A DNA stretch of 40,657 bases, taken from NCBI GenBank assembly GCA_017537925.1, contig JAFYJW010000061.1, forward strand, positions 76,660 to 117,316, in the 5' to 3' direction. Both the position numbers and the translations under genes were made by a program. The DNA is from Synergistes sp. (GTDB lineage Bacteria > Synergistota > Synergistia > Synergistales > Synergistaceae). This document shows, one piece after another, positions 16,560 through 25,522 of this stretch; position 1 is the stretch's first letter; the number at the start of each line of letters is the position of its first letter. The notes beneath the pieces were generated by a model, which did no database searches, was not told the origin of the DNA, and saw only the letters and a program-made list of their open reading frames with translations.

Positions 16560-17717
16560 CTATTCATCAGGATCTTCAGTAGGAATGGCAGATAGAGACA
16601 CAATTTTCGCATGCAAATCTGATTCAGCTGAGATTAGCTCTTGATTGGTATTGAATAAGAAATCTTTCAGAACATTGTATCGTATCATACGGTTAGTGTG
16701 CTTATTTAACCCTTCTGAAGAAGCAAGCTTATATTTCTTAAGCCAATCAAATAGTGTCTTTTCAGCCTCAGAAAGTTGGTCCTCAAGGTCAATATCATTT
16801 CCAAATACTGAATACAGATTAACAAATCGTTTAAAATTATCTAAGTGCTTACCCTGTAGCTCTATTTTTTCACGCTGCATATAAAAAATAACTGAAAAAA
16901 GGGTGTATAACTGAGTTCTTTTCTTGAGAAATTTTGTTACTTCATCTGATATGAAGAAATGCGATAGACTATTAATTGCCTCAATTATTGCTTCTTTATC
17001 ATTTTCCGCATCTTTGTATCCTATTTGATAATCTTCATAGGCCTCATTTAATGCTGTTTGATTTGTTTGATCGATTATTCCTTTTTTGTAAAGCAGAATA
17101 AGCGAAGCGCAGAATTCAACATCTTTCATTCTTTTGACATCCGGGACGGTAAACAAATGATACTGGTCCCAAATATCCATTTCGGACAGTTCTCGAGCAA
17201 GTGAAGCAAATTCGCCAGATTTACTATTTCTTTTTTCTTGATCATTCAAATTATAATCTGTTAAATTCAAACGGTTAAACATAGTGATAATGTCTTCGCG
17301 TGTTGCGGATGGGTCAATATCAATAACCATCAACTGATAGTTCCAGAAATCTCGCTTATCATCATCACTCAAATCCCTAAAAAGTTTGTTTGCATACTTT
17401 GTTTTTATTTCTTCACTTAACAAAAACTGCGGCTTTAATTTAAATTCATTGTTGACATACGAACAAATAGCTTTAATACGTTGTTGTCCATCAACTATAT
17501 GGGTAATTGATGCCCCTGTATCTGGGTCTGTTTCTGCTTTCCAAAAGAATAATACAGGAATAATCAGTTTAAGAAGCACCGTTTCAATAAGACGAATTTT
17601 ATCCTTCTCTCCCCATACTGATCTGCGCTGATATGAATCATCTACAATCAGATCTCCACCCTCAAACATTGTTGAAATATCTTTTATGCTCTTTCTTGTG
17701 TCAGTAAAGTTAAACAT
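16560..17717 (-). CDS. DUF262 (ParB-like, GmrS-type) protein
   Basis: A 385-residue protein with a DUF262 domain at the N-terminus: DSYQRRSVWGEKDKIRLIE (about 27-45) and THIVDGQQRIKAI with the DGQQR motif near residue 78. DUF262 is a ParB/sulfiredoxin-type fold that in GmrSD and BrxU-like enzymes binds or hydrolyses nucleotides and controls cleavage of modified DNA. The C-terminal HNH (DUF1524) that GmrSD proteins carry is not visible here; an HNH nuclease is encoded separately three genes upstream. The ribosome site GGAGGTG precedes ATG 17717, only 3 bases after the nucleotidyltransferase stop codon, so this is the last gene of the restriction operon. A role as a sensor or co-factor is inferred. 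Confidence 0.85.
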   Translation of the reverse strand: MFNFTDTRKSIKDISTMFEGGDLIVDDSYQRRSVWGEKDKIRLIETVLLKLIIPVLFFWKAETDPDTGASITHIVDGQQRIKAICSYVNNEFKLKPQFLLSEEIKTKYANKLFRDLSDDDKRDFWNYQLMVIDIDPSATREDIITMFNRLNLTDYNLNDQEKRNSKSGEFASLARELSEMDIWDQYHLFTVPDVKRMKDVEFCASLILLYKKGIIDQTNQTALNEAYEDYQIGYKDAENDKEAIIEAINSLSHFFISDEVTKFLKKRTQLYTLFSVIFYMQREKIELQGKHLDNFKRFVNLYSVFGNDIDLEDQLSEAEKTLFDWLKKYKLASSEGLNKHTNRMIRYNVLKDFLFNTNQELISAESDLHAKIVSLSAIPTEDPDE

Positions 17718-17720
17718 CTA

Positions 17721-18338
17721 TCACACCTCCAGCGCTTTTCGAGCTTTTGTGATACTAATTATTTGATATTCCTCCAAATCATCCCAACTACGATATAGTC
17801 TATATGAAATAGGGTGCACAAATCCCAATTTATCTTGCAAAGAGAAATTAACTGGACGAATCATTTCTTCCCATTCTTCTCGCAATGCATCTATTTTTAG
17901 TAAATCCTTATCGTTAATATAACCGCGAAAAATTGATTCCGTTAAGTGTTTATAGTAATGCTGGTTATGCCATATATTCTTTATTTTTCGCAATTTATCC
18001 CAAAATTTCAAAAAAAGCCGTTCTGAGATAATCGCAATATCAATATCTGATGAAGAAGATGCACCTTGCACTTCATCATGAAAAGGACTAAACAATTTGC
18101 TCGGAGATAAACTATACCCTGTTTTAGCACTTCCAACGATCTGTAAACTATGAAAACTAATACCTAATTTTTTGGATACAATTTCCTTAAAAAAATCCAT
18201 CTTATCAACAATTTCTTCTGGGGGAACATGAAGGTAATCCGAAAAATACCAATTATGCGATTTAACTATGTGCTTTATGTAAAAGTCTTTGGGCTCCAAA
18301 TAAAGCAAATCACTTTGCAATTCTTCTCTATTCATCAT
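17721..18338 (-). CDS. Nucleotidyltransferase-like protein of the restriction operon
   Basis: About 205 residues with a pol-beta-type nucleotidyltransferase signature: IVGSAKTGYSLSP (the GS motif with Gly-x-Ser), a short loop, and SSSSDIDIAIIS with paired acidic residues that would hold Mg. The rest is helical. The ATG at 18338 follows the upstream methyltransferase stop TGA with one base between them, and AGGTGA overlaps that stop, so translation is coupled; GTG 18347 is an alternative. Proteins of this fold accompany several defence systems, where they can modify RNA, a protein or make nucleotide signals, but I do not recognise a characterised family and give no reaction. Confidence 0.7.
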   Translation of the reverse strand: MMNREELQSDLLYLEPKDFYIKHIVKSHNWYFSDYLHVPPEEIVDKMDFFKEIVSKKLGISFHSLQIVGSAKTGYSLSPSKLFSPFHDEVQGASSSSDIDIAIISERLFLKFWDKLRKIKNIWHNQHYYKHLTESIFRGYINDKDLLKIDALREEWEEMIRPVNFSLQDKLGFVHPISYRLYRSWDDLEEYQIISITKARKALEV

Positions 18339-18339
18339 A

Positions 18340-19449
18340 TCAATCACCTAATTTGTCTTGGAAATTCGCAATCCAGTCAGACAATTCTTGAGCAATTTTA
18401 CGAGCAAGCAAGTATGGCACACCATTTCCAACCATTTTAAATTTCGTAGATAAAGGGAGTTCAGCGGGCAACGAAAACCACTCTGGCAGGGATTGTATTG
18501 CTAAGGCCTCAGCAACACTTATTCTTCTTGCCTGGTACGGGTGCAAATGGACCTCATTATTCCCATATGCTGCAGTAGGAGAATATCGCCACCTATGAAG
18601 CCTCTTGAATGATTTCCCTCTGGAATCACCCTCAGGTATTGTAGCAAATCGATCTTTACTTTTAGTCTCAAAAAAATCGTTTTGGTTTGGATGTTCTTGT
18701 ACATGATTCTTATCGAACCAGTACTGCACAGTAAGAGCCTCAATTATTCCATCTGGCATGCTTAGCTTTCCGTTTTCAACAAAAGGAGATGTTGTTGGCC
18801 AAGCGGTGCTATTAATTATGTCAAAAGAATATTGGCGATTATTTCCTATTTTATACCTGATATTTTTCCCAAATTTTTCTCGCCTAAACCCAATAAGAAA
18901 TAGTCTATCCCTAAATTGTGGGGCACCATACAGAAGAGCATTTTCTATAGAATCAAAGAGTGAATAGCCCTCCCGATATAGTTTTCGCTTCATACGGTCA
19001 TAAAATTCCCGGTGCTTTTGCGTTTTATACAGCCCCTTGACATTTTCCAGAACGAAAAAATCTGGTTTCCTTTTTATAATGAGTTTAACATATACATATG
19101 TTAATTGGCCATTTTTCCCCTTCTCTCCCACATTATTACCTGCAGAAGAAAAATCTGGACATGGAGGACCACCAATAAAACCAACAATGGCGTTGTCGCG
19201 ATTATTATATTCTGGAAAAGTCTCCTGCCACTTTTTATCTACTAGAAATTGTCTTATATCATCGTTACTATAACCATATCTTGGAACATGATTTTGTTTT
19301 CTTCGCGCATAGCGGTAAGCTTGAAGAAATCGCGCATCATATTCATCAACAAATACAATGTTGAAGCCTGTAGTCTCAAAGCCTAGGTCTAAAAAACCTA
19401 CCCCAGAGAAAAATGAATACACTTCAACAGGCATTTTTTTTCTTTTCAT
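18340..19449 (-). CDS. DNA (cytosine-5) methyltransferase, stand-alone
   Basis: A 369-residue m5C DNA methyltransferase. Motif I is YSFFSGVGFLDLGFE (about 11-25), motif IV GGPPCPDFSSAG (catalytic Cys97), motif VI FFVLENVKG (Glu135), motif VIII QFRDRLFLIGFR, and motif X KMVGNGVPYLLARKIA near the C-terminus. The target-recognition domain (about 215-300) is variable and gives no sequence specificity by eye. Asp follows PCP where many enzymes have Gln-Gly. It lies 30 bases after the HNH nuclease and one base before the nucleotidyltransferase, all on the minus strand. Having this as well as the hybrid enzyme upstream suggests an asymmetric recognition site with both strands protected by different activities. 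Confidence 0.95.
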   Translation of the reverse strand: MKRKKMPVEVYSFFSGVGFLDLGFETTGFNIVFVDEYDARFLQAYRYARRKQNHVPRYGYSNDDIRQFLVDKKWQETFPEYNNRDNAIVGFIGGPPCPDFSSAGNNVGEKGKNGQLTYVYVKLIIKRKPDFFVLENVKGLYKTQKHREFYDRMKRKLYREGYSLFDSIENALLYGAPQFRDRLFLIGFRREKFGKNIRYKIGNNRQYSFDIINSTAWPTTSPFVENGKLSMPDGIIEALTVQYWFDKNHVQEHPNQNDFFETKSKDRFATIPEGDSRGKSFKRLHRWRYSPTAAYGNNEVHLHPYQARRISVAEALAIQSLPEWFSLPAELPLSTKFKMVGNGVPYLLARKIAQELSDWIANFQDKLGD

Positions 19450-19479
19450 TTCAGGAAACCATAGGAAACCATATAGAAA

Positions 19480-20691
19480 TCAGTAATTGAACTCAATCCC
19501 GGTCACTACAGAGTCAAAATCGCAATTAGAAAGAGCCTCAAAGTAATCCGTGCTAAGTCCTATATCCAAAACATACATAAACGCAGAAAAATCATATATT
19601 ATTGGCTCGCCTTTATTTGCCATGATGTTCTTCCGTATACTTTCAGTCTTCGCAATGAGGCAAGTATACTGATAATGCTTGTCAATGACCTGCGTATTTC
19701 CGTTTGGATGTGCTCTTTGCAAATGCTGTCCGCTGGTCAGTGCGATAATATTCTCGATGTAATCAGCAATCTCAGAAAACTCGTTCTGTGGGAAGATATG
19801 GTGCATATGTGTTGCTTTCTCCCCGACAGAAAAACGATCCAAAATTTCTGACAGGCCGTCACGATGAGTATCATTGAACTTGTGGAGGTACTTCATAGCC
19901 CTGCTGATGCGATACTGATACATTTGCTCGGTCTTCGGCTGCGGGTTAAAGTCACCACGAGCAACGTTTTTATCCTTGCCTACAGCAACGTCCCTCCAGT
20001 TAGTCTGGTTGTACATGATTTTGTCATAGGTAATCATAGACTTGGAAAGATACCCTTTTTCAACCCCCTTCTTATGTAGCTTGCAGGCAAGCGGATTCAA
20101 CACCTTGATAAAGATACGATTTGCTTCCCTTTCTGTGTTAATTGGGGTGTATTTGATACAGAAAGAAGAAAACTTTGTCTTCAACTCAGTTAGTGACTCT
20201 TTTGTCTGCAACTCAAAAAAGGTTTCAAAGCTATCCCATAAGCCGCTGTCTTTCAGCGTTTTTTCAATATAGAGACAAAGGAACTCAAAAGAGTTACGCT
20301 CACGGAGAGCAATATACTCCAGCACATCCATATTTTCCACACTGAACTGAATGGTATTATTTATAATGCCGTTCTCTCGCAGGACCCCAGCCGCAGCAAG
20401 CATCTTCATCGGCTGACGGAAGAATTTGTTATACTCATCTAGAGTCGTTCTAATGGTTGGGTCTGGCTTGCCGAACAAATGCTGTACATTCTCTATCGCG
20501 TATGCAGAATGCCATATATCAGGCGATTGAAACGGCTGTTTCCCGCCTTTCTGGATATAATCCACGATGCAGTCCGCAACAAAGCAGACGGCATCCAAAG
20601 CACACTTCTGGTCAATCCACCGGCCATTCCCGATTTTACGTACATCATAATCATGACTTTCCAAAAATCTTTGAAGAATGTTACTTGTCAT
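19480..20691 (-). CDS. HNH-type endonuclease, likely restriction enzyme of the operon
   Basis: A 403-residue protein. Near residue 310 it has MHHIFPQNEFSEIADYIENI, then IALTSGQHLQRAHPNGNT, which reads as an HNH metal finger (His-His-x-x-Pro, Asn in ENI, and His-x4-His). The first 290 residues are helical and carry no other recognised domain; they may bind DNA. It overlaps the end of the hybrid methyltransferase by 11 bases and precedes a second methyltransferase, exactly where a type II restriction enzyme is expected. A type IIS-like cutting mode is possible but not shown. The gene might instead act as a nicking enzyme. Family assignment is by motif only. Confidence 0.78.
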   Translation of the reverse strand: MTSNILQRFLESHDYDVRKIGNGRWIDQKCALDAVCFVADCIVDYIQKGGKQPFQSPDIWHSAYAIENVQHLFGKPDPTIRTTLDEYNKFFRQPMKMLAAAGVLRENGIINNTIQFSVENMDVLEYIALRERNSFEFLCLYIEKTLKDSGLWDSFETFFELQTKESLTELKTKFSSFCIKYTPINTEREANRIFIKVLNPLACKLHKKGVEKGYLSKSMITYDKIMYNQTNWRDVAVGKDKNVARGDFNPQPKTEQMYQYRISRAMKYLHKFNDTHRDGLSEILDRFSVGEKATHMHHIFPQNEFSEIADYIENIIALTSGQHLQRAHPNGNTQVIDKHYQYTCLIAKTESIRKNIMANKGEPIIYDFSAFMYVLDIGLSTDYFEALSNCDFDSVVTGIEFNY

Positions 20692-23206
20692 CTTCTTTTA
20701 ACACCCCATAAAAAAATACACTCGTTTTATCTACATTTATAGACTGCGTTGACATGTTCCTCGCAATGCCATAAAACCGCCTGTATTCCTCTGTGGAGAA
20801 ATACGCCAGTTGTTTCCTTGTAAGTTTCAACGGCTTCTTCGGAATCAGAACAGCAACCGAACCATCTGGAATAATTCCGGGAAGATTCTCAATAACTCGC
20901 GGATTGTAGGTCATATTCGGTGTGAGGTAAACTTGATCATCATTCACATAACGATATGCGGAAAGGCCGACCGCCTTTTCCTCAGGTAGATAAACATCAT
21001 AATCAGGGATGTGTGTGACACCCTGTCCATCATCATCAATGTTCCTTGCCTTAATCACCCACAGGGACTGGGGCTTATATTCCTGACTTGTAATCGCTTT
21101 AGTAATCTGCCTGTCACGGAACACAGAGAACACATTGAACAACAGCTTATCCGCTACCGCATCAAACTCTTCATCTCTGTAAATGATGAAGTAGGGGAAT
21201 CTATTGTCTGTTAAGTATGACTGCTCTTGGATTGATTTGCGATTAAACTTCATACTGTAGACAGTGGTCTCTTTCGGTTTCATCTTCGGATATATTACAA
21301 GACACATGGTTTCAATCGACACACCAGTGAAACCGTATCGTCCGAAGTCGATGATGGTATCAATCCGCATCTGCCGTAAGAGATTCCTAGTGTCCTCAAA
21401 TTCATCTGTACTAAGAATGGTCTTGTTAAGCACTATCGCAACACAATCGCTACAGCGAATACACTTTTCCATAAACAACTCTGAAAGATTGTTCGTTTTT
21501 TGATTTGCATTTAACGCCAAATGCAGAGCTATATCAGGAGTCCTTTCTTTCAACTTAGAGAAAGGGGGATTTCCAACTGCCAAGTCGTATCGATTCGTTG
21601 TGTGAAATGTAAGAAAATCATGGCACACTCGATTGATTGTAAAGTTTTTCGGGATATTAAGCTTTTCCAGCATGATATTAAATGTATCAATGCTGTCTGA
21701 ATCAATATCAACCACATCCAAGATAACATGAGGAACATCCTCATATCTTTTGAAGAGGAAAGGAACGAAGCTACCGACACCTACAGATGGTTCCAATATC
21801 CGAATCTCATCCTTGCTAAACGTTGGCAAACTGCTCATGATTTCATTCACTATAAACTTATTTGTATAAAACGCAGCATTTTTCTCCCTACGCGCATTGC
21901 AAAGCTCAGTTATACGCATAAGGGAAGCCACATCCAATCTCAAGGGATTATACCTGAGGAATGAACACAGATTTTGTCGATCATCTAGGCTATTGTCTAA
22001 AATGATTCTGTTAATTTCAACTGCTTCACACATTTTTTGTGCAAGATTACTGCGAATTGTTACCGCAAGTTGGCGCATAATCTCAGTTGGAACAGCTTCA
22101 CCTAGACATTGCCTAATGTTCATTTCGTGGTTCTTATAAATGATTTGCTTTTCCTCTTCTGAAAGCGCATTCAGTTCTTCAAGACTATAATCCACCCAAC
22201 GGAAATCATCGGGGACAGTCATCATAGCCATAAGCTCGCGAATACTATAAACTCTATCTTGATCAGGGTGAATTGTATTCTGTGCTGCTAACTGGTCATT
22301 ACGGGTATGAACACATTGAACAAACCGATCCCACAGTTGCCGTGTATATTTATCTCTGTTCTTTTTTATATTCTCTACAATATTGCCACCAACAATTCTA
22401 TGTGGCCGTTTCATGGGGTCATCGTTGTCAAAAGCCGATTCACCCTCTTTCAAGTTGTGAATCCACTCACGCATTTCCGGTCTGTATTTACGGAAAGCAT
22501 GGTAAAAATCTGTAGCACAGATTTCTCCCCATTCAAGTCTTGGATAATCATAAATAACTTCACGGAGCGTCCTTTCAGGTCTGTACTCTGGGTAAAGATC
22601 ATAAGGCGTGATGTTGTTTCGATATGCCTTATCTACACCAATCATCAGCGTCCGTGTGCGAGAGGAATTTGAGCCATAATGCATAAAATTCATAATACGC
22701 CCAGTAATTATGTAATCCTTCCCGAGAACTTCCCGAACATATTCTCCAATAGGCACAGTCCGCCCATCAGGTGTAATGCATAGTGTTTTCTGAAATGCCA
22801 TGACATTTTCAAAAATGAAAAACCTAGGATTGATTTTATGGACTATTTCAACGGATTCAACAACAAGACTGTTTCTATTGATCTCACAGTCGTTTTTCTT
22901 GTGATTAATGACACTGATTCCTTGGCATGGCGGCGTAGCAATGATTACGTCAACGCGGTCATTGCCTATTTTCCGCCACATTTCGATCTCTTTATATACG
23001 CTCTGCTTAATCTCATCGGACGTAATATCACCAACAATATAACCAGAATCGTATTCACATTTGTGATTGCAACGCTGCACCTGCATACGCCGTTCAAGGA
23101 TTTCATTTGTGGCAATGCAGTGGTATCCTTCCATTTGGAAACCATGACAACCTACTCCAGCTGAACTGAATAGCGTCACATATGTTAAGCTCTTATCTTT
23201 CAACAT
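20681..23206 (-). CDS. Fused cytosine-5 and adenine-N6 DNA methyltransferase
   Basis: An 841-residue protein with two complete methyltransferases. Residues 1 to about 400 are a C5 enzyme: motif I TLFSSAGVGCHGF (about 11-23), motif IV ATPPCQGIS (catalytic Cys94), motif VI FENVMAFQK (Glu133), motif VIII SNSSRTRTLMIG. Residues about 430-840 are an adenine-N6 enzyme of the gamma order: ILEPSVGVGSFVPFL (about 470-484, SAM loop) and AVGNPPFSKLK (NPPF at 546-549), followed by a target-recognition part. Fused or paired m5C/m6A enzymes are known to protect asymmetric type IIS sites, where each strand has a different methylatable base. It is the second gene of the operon, 46 bases after the small HTH gene. 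The sequence is AT-rich like the rest of the island. Confidence 0.93.
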   Translation of the reverse strand: MLKDKSLTYVTLFSSAGVGCHGFQMEGYHCIATNEILERRMQVQRCNHKCEYDSGYIVGDITSDEIKQSVYKEIEMWRKIGNDRVDVIIATPPCQGISVINHKKNDCEINRNSLVVESVEIVHKINPRFFIFENVMAFQKTLCITPDGRTVPIGEYVREVLGKDYIITGRIMNFMHYGSNSSRTRTLMIGVDKAYRNNITPYDLYPEYRPERTLREVIYDYPRLEWGEICATDFYHAFRKYRPEMREWIHNLKEGESAFDNDDPMKRPHRIVGGNIVENIKKNRDKYTRQLWDRFVQCVHTRNDQLAAQNTIHPDQDRVYSIRELMAMMTVPDDFRWVDYSLEELNALSEEEKQIIYKNHEMNIRQCLGEAVPTEIMRQLAVTIRSNLAQKMCEAVEINRIILDNSLDDRQNLCSFLRYNPLRLDVASLMRITELCNARREKNAAFYTNKFIVNEIMSSLPTFSKDEIRILEPSVGVGSFVPFLFKRYEDVPHVILDVVDIDSDSIDTFNIMLEKLNIPKNFTINRVCHDFLTFHTTNRYDLAVGNPPFSKLKERTPDIALHLALNANQKTNNLSELFMEKCIRCSDCVAIVLNKTILSTDEFEDTRNLLRQMRIDTIIDFGRYGFTGVSIETMCLVIYPKMKPKETTVYSMKFNRKSIQEQSYLTDNRFPYFIIYRDEEFDAVADKLLFNVFSVFRDRQITKAITSQEYKPQSLWVIKARNIDDDGQGVTHIPDYDVYLPEEKAVGLSAYRYVNDDQVYLTPNMTYNPRVIENLPGIIPDGSVAVLIPKKPLKLTRKQLAYFSTEEYRRFYGIARNMSTQSINVDKTSVFFYGVLKEDDK

Positions 23207-23252
23207 AAAGAAACCTCAAGCAATTTCTATAGACCTAATTTATATAACACCA

Positions 23253-23447
23253 TTACGTTTGGTGGGACGATTGATGAACTTTTCTATTCTTATCGGCGGT
23301 AGGCTTATCTGATGTCTCGGGGATAATCCAAATACGGCTCATCCTAGTTGCGCCTTCAATTCTTCCGTTCTTACACAGAACCTGCACCTGTCTAGATGTA
23401 ATTCCCCACTTGTCGGCTGCTTCTTGCACAGTGATAAAGCCATTCAT
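23253..23447 (-). CDS. Small helix-turn-helix protein leading the restriction operon
   Basis: A 64-residue protein, MNGFITVQEAADKWG-like at the N-terminus, with the typical excisionase/MerR-type winged HTH: ITSRQVQVLCKNGRIEGATR and RIWIIP. The basic C-terminal tail may contact DNA. It is the first gene of the operon, so it is a candidate controller of restriction gene timing, although it is not of the classic XRE C-protein fold. The open frame runs to 23633, but that part has no ribosome site; the ATG at 23447 follows GGGGTG by 8 nt. It lies about 30 nt below the predicted transcription start. Confidence 0.7.
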   Translation of the reverse strand: MNGFITVQEAADKWGITSRQVQVLCKNGRIEGATRMSRIWIIPETSDKPTADKNRKVHQSSHQT

Positions 23448-23483
23448 GCTTGAACACCCCAAAAGGCTATAACGATTTTTTTC

Positions 23484-23512
23484 ATTATATTCGTTTAAGC
23501 GAATTAGTACAA
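23484..23512 (-). promoter_or_regulatory. Promoter of the restriction-modification operon with a dyad in the spacer
   Basis: On the minus strand TTGTAC (23507-23512) and TATAAT (23484-23489) are 17 bp apart. The spacer holds an inverted repeat ATTCG-N6-CGAAT (23489-23504), a likely operator. The adjacent small HTH protein is the obvious candidate ligand. Confidence 0.65.
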
Positions 23513-23926
23513 GAGATAAACGATTTATACCAATATAAGGCCAATATAATGATAATGATAAGTTGAGCATTTCTATGTCTTTTAAAATGGCAATATTAAA
23601 AAATGTATGGGAAAGGAACGAATGTATTTGCACGAGCGTTAAGGAGTATCAGTAAACGCTTTTCCTTTAACAACAATTGTGTCCATCATTCCAGAGAATC
23701 AGCAATCGTGCCAACATATCGAATGCTTATTGTATAAATTACACTAACGGAATGATTACAGCGGACGGTTTTTCCATCCACTTAGGATATACTTTCAGTA
23801 TTTTTATGTGCCTATGAGTTAATGAAAGTCATATCGTCTGTTTTTGCAACCGAGTCTGCGTGAGTGAAATTACTTGAGGATTCCACAGAAGTTCTCGATT
23901 GCACTGATTGATATAAATGTAAAAAC

Positions 23927-23960
23927 GGTGCTAAAACGAAGTAGACTTCGAATCAGCACC
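23927..23960 (+). repeat. Conserved two-stem hairpin, copy A
   Basis: GGTGCT pairs with AGCACC (6 bp), and inside it CGAAG pairs with CTTCG around a TAGA loop. The same arrangement occurs at 28476-28509 with different bases in the inner stem (see findings). Confidence 0.7.
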
Positions 23961-23977
23961 ATTTCCTTATACAGGAG

Positions 23978-24112
23978 CGCAGTCAAAGCCTTTTCAGTGC
24001 TGAAAAATGCAGAACGACAGGTGAACTGGCGCAGTGATCTGTATGTCGGATATGGCGCTGCCGCTTTATGAAAACGATTTCATCATGCCCTCCGGCATCA
24101 TTTGACCGGTTT
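23978..24112 (+). pseudogene. C-terminal relic of an AAA/DUF4143 ATPase gene
   Basis: This segment is clearly homologous at the DNA level to the 3' end of the ATPase gene at 28525-29751 (the stretch around 29625-29755, including TCATTTGACCGG after the stop). The frame reads VKAFSVLKNAERQ and then shifts out of frame. The entire 5' three quarters of the gene are missing, although the upstream hairpin (23927-23960) is retained. It is a deleted copy in the same orientation. Confidence 0.85.
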
Positions 24113-24153
24113 ATCCAATATCGTTAAGAACTCAGATCCTGTACCAGCACAAA

Positions 24154-24189
24154 AGCAGCGGGCGGTTTTACCGTCCGCTGCTGTGTTTT
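24154..24189. terminator. Bidirectional terminator by the DapA-family gene
   Basis: AGCAGCGGGCGG pairs with CCGTCCGCTGCT (12 bp, one G-U) around TTTTA. TTTT follows on the plus strand and an A-run precedes it, so it also ends the minus-strand gene whose stop is at 24215. Confidence 0.8.
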
Positions 24190-24214
24190 ACGACAGAATA
24201 TTTGGAAATGCCGG

Positions 24215-25165
24215 TCAGCTCTGCTGCAGATTGCAGCGCAGGCTGGCTGCAGCTTCCGCAGTCAGCTCCGGCGGGAGTTTTTTGCCGTTATAGCAGTAGA
24301 TGTCCATCTTAGCCGCTTCCGGGCCGTATTCCTTCGCATAACAGATCGCCCTTACGGCGTCTGAGAAGGGATTTGAGACCGGTTCGGCGACTGCGGCGAA
24401 GACTTCGCTTATCACGTCTCCATAGCCGGAGTAATCTCTTTTGCCCTGCATCAGCTCGCTGTGTTCGCGCGCGAAGCAGTTTACGGTGGAGAGCAGCAGC
24501 CCGTCATAGATCGGGGAACTGCCGGTGACCATTTCCGTTTGGTCCCCTTCTGCTCCTCTCAGCAGCATCAACCTGTCTTTCAAGAGACCAGACTTTGCCA
24601 TCTCATCTGCGCCGCCGCTGTCCTTGGCGACTATGAGATTGGCATGTTTATCCGCAAGTTCCGCCACGACCGCTGGGTCCACGGTCACTCCGGTGACCAG
24701 CGGCAGCTGATAGAACGCCATCGGAAGCCCCACGTCCAGAATGCGCCCCATTTCTTTGAGCTGCGCTTCTTTTGCGTCCAAACCTGCCGGCACGCAGAAA
24801 ACGAATGCCTTGACGTCAAGCGCGGCCATCGCTTCCGCGGCGTCGCTTTTGCCGGACTCTTCCCTTAAGATCTCACACCATCCGGCAATCGACTGAATCG
24901 TCTCATCCGCCGTGGGCTTGAGGGCTCCTATCATCATCGAAAATCTGCCGAAGTCGAAGCCCTTAAGGAAAAACCGCACCAGAGCTTCCTGCTTTTCCTG
25001 ACTGAGCACCCAGCCGTCCCCGGTCGAGCCGGGCACAAGCACGCCTTTGCTGTACGGATATATCTTTGACAGTTCAAACGCCATTTTATCCGTGTCTATA
25101 ACTCCGCCCTCTTTATAGTATGTAAGCGGCGGGAACCACAATGTCGGGAAATTTTTTATCTTCAT
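24215..25165 (-). CDS. DapA/NAL-family class I aldolase-type lyase
   Basis: A 316-residue TIM-barrel enzyme of the dihydrodipicolinate synthase / N-acetylneuraminate lyase superfamily. The substrate-binding GSTGDGW (about residue 48) takes the place of the GTTGE motif. The Schiff-base Lys is in LIVAKDSGGADEM and the catalytic Tyr lies in AFYQLPLVTG. It is slightly longer than DapA (about 290-300 aa). The substrate (a keto acid aldol) cannot be assigned; no lysine or sialic acid genes are near, so true DapA is unlikely. The start is ATG 25165; GGAGGG stands 9 nt before it. It stands alone between two terminators. A catabolic role is an inference. Confidence 0.88.
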   Translation of the reverse strand: MKIKNFPTLWFPPLTYYKEGGVIDTDKMAFELSKIYPYSKGVLVPGSTGDGWVLSQEKQEALVRFFLKGFDFGRFSMMIGALKPTADETIQSIAGWCEILREESGKSDAAEAMAALDVKAFVFCVPAGLDAKEAQLKEMGRILDVGLPMAFYQLPLVTGVTVDPAVVAELADKHANLIVAKDSGGADEMAKSGLLKDRLMLLRGAEGDQTEMVTGSSPIYDGLLLSTVNCFAREHSELMQGKRDYSGYGDVISEVFAAVAEPVSNPFSDAVRAICYAKEYGPEAAKMDIYCYNGKKLPPELTAEAAASLRCNLQQS

Positions 25166-25394
25166 GTCCTTATACCCTCCTGTCATGCAGTGCCTTCTTC
25201 TTATGATAATTTTATTTCTGCTGCCCGAATCATTGAATCCAGCATATTTGCGGCATATATGCCGTCACTCTGTTTCCCGGTAACTGTATCGTATTATAGC
25301 AATTACGCCGGCTCTTAATTATTCTTGCGCAGTTCAATAACTTTAAAAGGCTTTGTAAGGATGTCAAAGGAATTCCTCATACATCAATTAAGGC

Positions 25395-25445
25395 CTGTTT
25401 CGCAAAATCAATATTTTTTCAAAAGCGCGAAACAGAAAGCGCGGG
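25395..25445. repeat. Dispersed intergenic repeat, copy 1
   Basis: About 50 bases almost identical to 28274-28325. It contains the inverted pair CTGTTTCGC (25395-25403) and GCGAAACAG (25427-25435). It may form a hairpin; no coding content is seen. Confidence 0.8.
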
Positions 25446-25522
25446 AAAAGATCATCATTACGCCCCGATCGGTAGACAGACAGTTTTTTTCTTCGGGGAC
25501 GGAGCAACTCATGCCATAAACG

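Larger units (their letters stand above)
23448..24214. other. Long non-coding stretch between the restriction operon and the DapA-family gene
   Basis: About 770 bases. It holds, in order, the restriction operon promoter (23484-23512), an AT-rich part with no visible gene (23560-23920), a conserved hairpin (23927-23960), the C-terminal relic of an AAA ATPase gene (23978-24112) and a bidirectional terminator (24154-24189). Confidence 0.6.

Noticed and set aside
25325-25519. 64-residue frame downstream of the dispersed repeat
   Set aside because: The sequence overlaps the repeat and has no ribosome site or recognised similarity.
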